Notes under the pieces: model-generated
What the model was told of the DNA's origin: nothing
The model's database searches: none
Seen by the model: the letters and a program-made list of their open reading frames with translations, nothing else
Made by a program: the position numbers and the translations under genes
Source of the DNA: CAZWXH01 sp964637725
Lineage (GTDB): Bacteria; Bacillota_I; Bacilli_A; Erysipelotrichales; Coprobacillaceae
Direction: 5' to 3'
DNA length: 7,265 bases
NCBI GenBank assembly: GCA_964637725.1
Contig: CAZWXH010000093.1
Coordinates: forward strand, 1 to 7,265
Shown here: positions 5,500-7,265 of the stretch, one piece after another
How positions within the stretch are numbered: the stretch's first letter is position 1
Layout of the letters: the number at the start of each line of letters is the position of its first letter

Positions 5500-5519
5500 A
5501 TGTATAATTCGTTATACAT
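5500..5519 (+). repeat. 20-base dyad in the murA leader
   Basis: ATGTATAA (5500-5507) and its exact reverse complement TTATACAT (5512-5519) flank TTCG. It lies after the murA promoter start point and 31 bases before the start codon. It could be a DNA operator or an 8-bp RNA hairpin with a UUCG loop; five T at 5519-5523 follow, but the all-A/T-rich stem makes a poor terminator. The regulator is not known. Confidence 0.6.
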
Positions 5520-5550
5520 TTTTATATACTAAAAGGAAAGGAAGAAGCTC

Positions 5551-6819
5551 ATGTCTGAAGTGATTGCAATAGAGGGTGGAAGAAAGCTGAATGGAACGGT
5601 TAGAATCAGTGGTGCTAAAAATGCAACTGTAGCATTGATTCCAGCAACAGTGTTAGCGGACGGTCCGGTAGATATTTATGGAGTACCAGAGATATCTGAT
5701 GTAGAAGCGTTAGCAATATTATTAAGAGAATTAAAATGTGATGTAGAAGTAAATGGAGAACATATAAAAATAGATCCAACTCATATGGAGGATATTCCTC
5801 TTGTTAGTGATGCTGTCAATAAATTAAGAGCATCATATTATTTTATGGGTGCATTATTAGGAAAATATAAAAGAGTAAAGATTAAAATGCCGGGTGGTTG
5901 TTATTTAGGACCACGTCCTATTGATTTGCATTTAAAAGGATTTGAAGCATTAGGGGCAATCATAACTTATGAGGATGATACTTATTTGTTAGAGGCACCT
6001 GAACTCAAAGGAAGTCAAATTTATTTAGATTTTGCATCTGTTGGAGCAACAATTAACATTATGTTAGCTGCTGTGAAAGCAAAAGGAAAAACAGTCATTG
6101 AAAATGCTGCAAAAGAACCTGAGATTATTGATGTTGCGAACTTACTTACAAAGATGGGCGCAAAAATCAGAGGGGTTGGAACTGATACAATAACAATTGA
6201 AGGTGTAGAGACATTGAATGGGACGTATCATGAAATTATACCTGATCGTATTGAAGCAGGAACTTTCTTGATTATTGCAGCTGCGGCTGGAGAAAAAGTG
6301 ATAGTTCAAAATATCATTCCTCAACATTTAGAAGCTTTGATTTCTAAATTAAAAGAAATGGGAATAAAGATGGATGTAGTCGGTGATAGTATTGTGGTCT
6401 ATGGTTCTCAAGAAAATTTGGTTCCAGTTGATATAAAAACACAAACATATCCAGGGTTTGCGACTGATCTTCAACAACCATTGACAACTTTATTAACGCA
6501 AGCTAATGGGAATTCACGTGTGAAAGAAACCATTTATATTGAACGCTTTAAACATTGTGGTCAATTAAATAAGATGGGTGCTAATATTGAATTAGAAGAG
6601 GCAGCAAGTCTTATTCACGGGAGTACACCATTACATGGGGCACGTGTTGAGGCAACTGATTTAAGATGTGGGGCTGCGCTTGTTGTTGCAGGATTAATTG
6701 GAGAAGGAGTAACTGAAATAACGAATGTTTATCATATTGATAGAGGGTATGATAATATTGATCATAAGTTAATTACTTTAGGTGCACAAATATCTCGATA
6801 TGAGGTTGATGACGAATAA
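5551..6819 (+). CDS. murA: UDP-N-acetylglucosamine 1-carboxyvinyltransferase, MurZ (MurAB) type
   Basis: MurA transfers enolpyruvate from phosphoenolpyruvate to UDP-N-acetylglucosamine, the first committed step of peptidoglycan synthesis in the cytoplasm, and is the target of fosfomycin. The 422 residues match the family. ISGAKNA at 19-25 carries the Lys23/Asn24 substrate pair. PGGCYLGPRPIDLHLKGFEALGA holds the catalytic Cys117, so it has the fosfomycin-sensitive form of the active site. PDRIEAGT is at 231-238, PGFATDLQQP at 301-310 carries the catalytic-region Asp306, and Arg332 lies in ERFKH. LRASYYFMGA and SVGATINIMLAAV resemble Bacillus MurAB (MurZ) more than MurAA, which fits the position between fba and rpmE. 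Firmicutes usually have a second copy elsewhere. The ATG is preceded by AAAGGAAG at about 5537-5544. No clear terminator follows on plus, so some transcripts may run into rpmE. Confidence 0.96.
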   Translation: MSEVIAIEGGRKLNGTVRISGAKNATVALIPATVLADGPVDIYGVPEISDVEALAILLRELKCDVEVNGEHIKIDPTHMEDIPLVSDAVNKLRASYYFMGALLGKYKRVKIKMPGGCYLGPRPIDLHLKGFEALGAIITYEDDTYLLEAPELKGSQIYLDFASVGATINIMLAAVKAKGKTVIENAAKEPEIIDVANLLTKMGAKIRGVGTDTITIEGVETLNGTYHEIIPDRIEAGTFLIIAAAAGEKVIVQNIIPQHLEALISKLKEMGIKMDVVGDSIVVYGSQENLVPVDIKTQTYPGFATDLQQPLTTLLTQANGNSRVKETIYIERFKHCGQLNKMGANIELEEAASLIHGSTPLHGARVEATDLRCGAALVVAGLIGEGVTEITNVYHIDRGYDNIDHKLITLGAQISRYEVDDE

Positions 6820-6884
6820 AAAAATCATGCTTATTGTCAATAAAAATAAGGATAATAAGAAAAAGAAATTATTTATAAAAAGTA

Positions 6885-6913
6885 TTGAATTAAGGAATAA
6901 TAAATGCTATTAT
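6885..6913 (+). promoter_or_regulatory. Promoter of rpmE
   Basis: TTGAAT at 6885-6890 and TATTAT at 6908-6913 are 17 bases apart, and TGC before the -10 makes it an extended -10. The transcript would start near 6920, about 50 bases before rpmE. The remainder of the murA-rpmE gap (6820-6884) is A-rich; it holds an imperfect stem (6830-6838 with 6851-6859) that lacks a T-run on plus. Confidence 0.75.
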
Positions 6914-6919
6914 ATGTAA

Positions 6920-6961
6920 GCAACTTACTTTGAAGTAGCAAATATTTCAAGGCGGAAGGAG
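6920..6961 (+). promoter_or_regulatory. rpmE leader, possible L31 autoregulatory structure
   Basis: The short leader can fold from its predicted first base: G6920-C6921 with G6938-C6939 and ACTT (6923-6926) with AAGT (6933-6936), separated by one A-A mismatch. A competing pairing uses CTT and GAA (6928-6934, one bulged T) with TTCAAG (6946-6951), next to the ribosome binding site GGAAGGAG at 6954-6961. Firmicutes rpmE genes are reported to have L31-responsive leaders, but I cannot confirm a match to that family here. Confidence 0.3.
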
Positions 6962-6969
6962 AAACAATT

Positions 6970-7173
6970 ATGAAAAAAGGAATTCATCCAGATTATAAAA
7001 AAGTAAAAGCTATTTGTACATCTTGTGGAAATGAATTTGAAACAGGTTCAATCATCGACGAAATTCGTGTAGATACTTGTTCAAATTGTCATCCATTCTA
7101 TACTGGTAAACAAAGATTTGCGAGTGCTGATGGACGTGTTGACAAATTCAATAAGAAATACGGAATTAAATAG
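6970..7173 (+). CDS. rpmE: 50S ribosomal protein L31, zinc-binding form
   Basis: L31 is a small protein of the large ribosomal subunit that helps bridge the two subunits. The 67-residue protein begins MKKGIHPDYKKV, the family signature, and has four cysteines in two CxxC pairs (Cys16/Cys19 and Cys37/Cys40), which mark the zinc-binding (C+) type as opposed to the zinc-free paralogue made under zinc limitation. The conserved HPFYTGKQRF segment is at 41-50. AAGGAG at 6956-6961 lies eight bases before the ATG. It has its own promoter and a strong terminator. In Bacillus, rho lies just before rpmE and tdk after it; neither is present next to it here. Confidence 0.97.
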   Translation: MKKGIHPDYKKVKAICTSCGNEFETGSIIDEIRVDTCSNCHPFYTGKQRFASADGRVDKFNKKYGIK

Positions 7174-7179
7174 AAAGAC

Positions 7180-7216
7180 AAAAGAGCAGATTTATTTCTG
7201 CTCTTTTCTTTTTCTT
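7180..7216. terminator. Terminator of rpmE, possibly bidirectional
   Basis: An 11-base arm AAAAGAGCAGA (7180-7190) pairs perfectly with TCTGCTCTTTT (7197-7207) around TTTATT. On plus it is followed by T-rich sequence (TTTT at 7204-7207, then TTTTT and TT separated by single C). On minus the arm ends in TTTT and then GTCTTTCT, so it could also end a convergent gene. Confidence 0.9.
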
Positions 7217-7265
7217 AAAAGTTTAAATTTTTCAAGACTTTCCTTAATAATAATAGTGAAATTGT
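7192..7265 (-). CDS. Possible C-terminal end of a convergent gene (partial)
   Basis: On minus one frame is open from the window edge to a TAA (complement of 7192-7194), giving a 23-residue tail that ends in KLLRKRKEQK, a typical lysine-rich protein terminus. The stop would fall in the loop of the terminator at 7180-7207, as the gltX and GH1 stops do in theirs. The piece is too short to identify and could be chance; a second minus frame is also open to a stop at complement 7215-7217. Confidence 0.3.
   Translation of the reverse strand, partial: NFTIIIKESLEKFKLLRKRKEQK

Noticed and set aside
6830..6859. Stem 6830-6838 with 6851-6859 as a terminator of murA
   Set aside because: It is followed on plus by A-rich sequence, not a T-run. 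On minus a T-run follows after a gap of five bases, but no minus-strand gene is there to be terminated.

Overview
The window is AT-rich chromosomal DNA from a low-GC Gram-positive bacterium (Bacillota). The evidence is a set of strong AAGGAGG-type ribosome binding sites, compact A/T-flanked terminators, a MurZ-type MurA, a four-cysteine ribosomal protein L31 and a single-subunit glutamyl-tRNA synthetase. The flavour suggests an Erysipelotrichia/Coprobacillaceae-like gut Firmicute, but that placement is a guess from style. The genes use the standard bacterial code: Trp is TGG and TGA is not read as an amino acid.

Layout. (1) 1-987: class II fructose-bisphosphate aldolase (fba) with its own terminator. 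(2) 988-2476: a GH1 6-phospho-beta-glycosidase with a terminator-like hairpin in its leader and a terminator that contains its stop codon. (3) 2477-3748: an XRE helix-turn-helix protein tethered by one membrane segment, preceded by a perfect 13+13 bp palindrome and an apparent non-ATG start; it shares a bidirectional terminator with gltX. (4) 3733-5136, minus strand: glutamyl-tRNA synthetase. (5) 5137-5550, no protein gene: tRNA-Gln(CUG) on plus and tRNA-Glu(CUC) on minus, converging on a bidirectional terminator, then the murA promoter and a dyad in the murA leader. (6) 5551-7207: murA and rpmE, each with a good sigma-A-type promoter. (7) The last 60 bases may hold the end of a convergent minus-strand gene.

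How it fits together. fba, murA (MurZ type) and rpmE are members of the conserved Bacillus block spo0F-fbaA-tal-murAB-glpX-rho-rpmE. Here the order of these three is kept, but tal, glpX and rho are absent from the window and a block of sugar, regulatory and translation genes sits between fba and murA. GluRS lies beside one tRNA-Glu and one tRNA-Gln. In bacteria that lack GlnRS, GluRS charges both with glutamate and GatCAB amidates the Gln one, so this may be an enzyme placed with its own substrates.

Most of the window is ordinary housekeeping. The most distinctive parts are the control region of the membrane-anchored HTH gene, the back-to-back GluRS/tRNA-Gln promoter region with a shared palindromic -10, and the repeated placement of stop codons inside terminator loops. 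I found no CRISPR array, transposon, toxin-antitoxin pair or clearly new multi-gene system.
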